Source: an uncultured Prevotella sp.
GTDB lineage: Bacteria; Bacteroidota; Bacteroidia; Bacteroidales; Bacteroidaceae
DNA length: 35,326 bases
Direction: 5' to 3'
NCBI GenBank assembly: GCA_947169685.1
Contig: CAMVQS010000025.1
Coordinates: 1 to 35,326 of the forward strand
Notes under the pieces: generated by a model
Seen by the model: the letters and a program-made list of their open reading frames with translations, nothing else
Told to the model about the DNA's origin: nothing
The model's database searches: none
Program-made: the position numbers and the translations under genes
Part shown: positions 33,919 through 35,326 of the stretch, in pieces
How the letters are laid out: every line of letters begins with the position of its first letter
How positions within the stretch are numbered: position 1 is the stretch's first letter

Positions 33919-33926
33919 CAAAGGTA
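33919..33926 (-). promoter_or_regulatory. -7 element of the flippase-GT2 promoter
   Basis: Minus-strand TACCTTTG, with its 3' end only 5 nt before the flippase ATG (33913). No clear -33 element is found. Confidence 0.72.
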
Positions 33927-34000
33927 CAAAAAATCCATCATCCATGAGATGTTGCCGATAAATATTTAAGCAAATAAGTTTATATTTCAGAATTTTTATT

Positions 34001-34008
34001 TATATTTG
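34001..34008 (+). promoter_or_regulatory. -7 element of the SIMPL-domain gene promoter
   Basis: TATATTTG matches TAnnTTTG. It lies 40 nt before the ATG at 34049. The -33 region is only T-rich (near 33979-33982). Confidence 0.68.
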
Positions 34009-34048
34009 CAGCGTGACAATCAGAATCATTAACTAAAACTATAAGACA

Positions 34049-34744
34049 ATGGAAAAGTATGGAAAGGTGATTCAGGCAGCTATTATTGCTGTGGGACTCT
34101 TGTTGCTGGGACTATGCATCAAGGGTGGTATTGACAATTTTACGAACAAGGACCGTCGCGTTACCGTGAAGGGTTTGGCTGAAAAGGTGGTCGATGCCGA
34201 CAAGGTGACGTGGAATCTCTCTGTGACCTTCGTGGGCGACAACCTCGACGAGCTCTTCAAGCAGCTGAACGGCAAGGTCGGCATTATACAACAGTATTTG
34301 AAAGACAACAAGGTCAGCGACAAGGCGAAAATTACCGTTAATTCGTTCGACATCACCGACAACAATGCCAATGTGTGGAGTGAGCGTAAACCAACTTATC
34401 GCTATTCGGTAACGCGCAGTCTCAATGTGGCTTCCACAGACACCAAGCTCATCAGCGAGCTGAAGGAGAAGGCTGCCGACGAACTGCTGGAAAAGGGTGT
34501 GATGTTGGACAACAACTATGCCAACTACGAATACACCAAGTTCCAGGAGCTGAAGCCCGAGATGATGAGCGAGGCCATTGCCGCTGCAGAGAAGACTGCC
34601 CAGCAGTTTGCAGAAAACAGTCATTCCACCATCAACAAGATTGTGGAGGCCGGACAGGGTGAGTTCTCCATTGAGTCAGCAGACATCGCATACCAAAAGA
34701 AGGTGCGCGTGGTATCAACGATTACGTACTCTCTAAAAGACTAA
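34049..34744 (+). CDS. SIMPL (DUF541) domain envelope protein
   Basis: Membrane-anchored periplasmic protein of the SIMPL/DUF541 family, related to BP26/OMP28 of Brucella. An N-terminal transmembrane helix spans about 8-28. The domain fills the remainder: RRVTVKGLAEKVVDADKVTW (36-55) with the family-typical strand, a central KNANxxS-like region, and the C-terminal RVVSTITYSL strand. The 231-residue length is normal. Function is unknown. It is monocistronic and convergent with the radical-SAM gene, with a 1-nt gap. Confidence 0.92.
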   Translation: MEKYGKVIQAAIIAVGLLLLGLCIKGGIDNFTNKDRRVTVKGLAEKVVDADKVTWNLSVTFVGDNLDELFKQLNGKVGIIQQYLKDNKVSDKAKITVNSFDITDNNANVWSERKPTYRYSVTRSLNVASTDTKLISELKEKAADELLEKGVMLDNNYANYEYTKFQELKPEMMSEAIAAAEKTAQQFAENSHSTINKIVEAGQGEFSIESADIAYQKKVRVVSTITYSLKD

Positions 34745-34745
34745 T

Positions 34746-35326
34746 TTATGTGCGATACTCAAACTCGTCGAAGTGAGTGAAGCCCATATCCTCCAGTATC
34801 TGACGACTGGACGAAACGTCTTCTAAGGTGTTATATTGAGGAATCAAAGGTAAACGGATGAGGACAGTTTCTAAATTAATATGGTCGGCAAGCCACTTGA
34901 GGTTCTGGCTTACGCGAAGGTTGTCTATACCAGTATAGGAACGATACACTTCAGAGTTCATATCCTTGATGTCAATAATCCACTGACGGATGAAAGGAGC
35001 AACAGCCTCAACATGCCGCAAAGGCACGTTGAGGCTGGTTTCTATAGTGACGCTCCATTCCTCGGGCATCTGCTGACACAGCTCTACGATTGTGTCGGAA
35101 TGCAGCAACGGCTCACCACCGCCAAAGCAGACTCCCCCACCCGTTGCACGGAAATAAAGGTCATCCTTTTGCAACTGGTCCATGATGTCATCAGCTGTCA
35201 TCGTACGCCAGAGGCCATCGGAAGACAGGCATTGTGAATTCAGACAATACTTGCAACGCAGCGGACAGCCATGAAAGGCCACCAATGTGGTAACACCAGC
35301 ACCATCAACCGTCAGCCGATGACGAC
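34746..35326 (-). CDS. Radical-SAM glycyl-radical-enzyme-activating-type protein, 5' end outside the window
   Basis: Cut by the right edge: the frame stays open to the end (RHRLTVDGAGVTTLVAFHGC is read through, with the TTG near 35285 not a true start). The 4Fe-4S cysteines for S-adenosylmethionine are in HGCPLRCKYC (CxxxCxxC). GGGEPLLH (SAM-binding) and the acidic DIKD follow. The layout is that of PflA or NrdG-type activases that install a glycyl radical under anaerobic conditions. The two extra ferredoxin clusters of larger activases are absent. The visible C-terminus is complete. The partner enzyme is not in view, so the specific target is undecided. Confidence 0.88.
   Translation of the reverse strand, partial: RHRLTVDGAGVTTLVAFHGCPLRCKYCLNSQCLSSDGLWRTMTADDIMDQLQKDDLYFRATGGGVCFGGGEPLLHSDTIVELCQQMPEEWSVTIETSLNVPLRHVEAVAPFIRQWIIDIKDMNSEVYRSYTGIDNLRVSQNLKWLADHINLETVLIRLPLIPQYNTLEDVSSSRQILEDMGFTHFDEFEYRT

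Overview
The window looks like a chromosomal segment of a Bacteroidota bacterium, most likely Prevotella or a close relative. Three things point there: many promoters of the Bacteroidota type (TAnnTTTG near -7, sometimes TTTG or ATTG about 19-20 nt upstream), the near absence of Shine-Dalgarno sites, and lineage-typical families (DUF1460, bacterial GH3-auxin-type proteins, GPH xyloside symporter with GH10 and GH43). No tRNA, rRNA, insertion sequence or CRISPR array was seen.

Layout. (1) 67-477: a small phage-lysozyme-type amidase, ending in a bidirectional terminator. (2) 537-4310, minus strand: a tight five-gene operon, aroQ, O-methyltransferase, alpha/beta hydrolase, rbfA and a LolC/LolE-like permease. 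(3) 4412-10204: a xylan-oligosaccharide locus with a secreted acetyl-esterase-type protein on the minus strand, and divergently a GPH symporter, a periplasmic GH10 xylanase and a cytoplasmic GH43 enzyme. The GH43 gene overlaps an ECF sigma factor gene (10197-10700), followed by a small secreted His/Asn/Thr-rich protein with its own promoter. (4) 11647-19581: a DUF1460 lipoprotein, then a GH3-family adenylating protein, an Ig-like lipoprotein, a DUF3108 protein and a Dna2-like nuclease-helicase. (5) 19574-21800, minus: LemA and a DUF2207 membrane protein. (6) 21906-31543: ten close-packed plus-strand genes that look like one transcription unit: corrinoid-type ABC ATPase, CobD-like enzyme, yicC, gmk, nadD, a phosphoethanolamine-transferase-like protein, two acyltransferases, a HAD phosphatase and an unrecognised membrane protein. 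(7) 31540-33913, minus: a flippase and a GT2 glycosyltransferase. (8) A SIMPL-domain protein and a radical-SAM activase that runs off the right edge.

How the genes work together. In region 3 the expected flow is deacetylation and periplasmic cleavage of xylan fragments, symport into the cell, and exo-cleavage in the cytoplasm. No SusC/SusD pair or hybrid two-component regulator is present in the window. Regions 6 and 7 are mainly nucleotide/cofactor housekeeping joined to envelope decoration and glycan export.

Most notable observations. The GPH symporter appears internally permuted: helices 6-7 lie after helices 8-11, with all junctions in periplasmic loops, so topology is kept. The phosphoethanolamine transferase carries seven tandem 7-nt units inside its reading frame, so gain or loss of one unit would truncate it before its metal ligands, as in a phase-variable gene. 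Two divergent promoters (LemA and the ABC ATPase) share one CAATTG as back-to-back -33 elements. Two long inverted repeats overlap tandem promoters ahead of the DUF1460 gene. Several genes start within 5-8 nt of their -7 element and may be leaderless. All family assignments are from reading the sequence; no database search was run.
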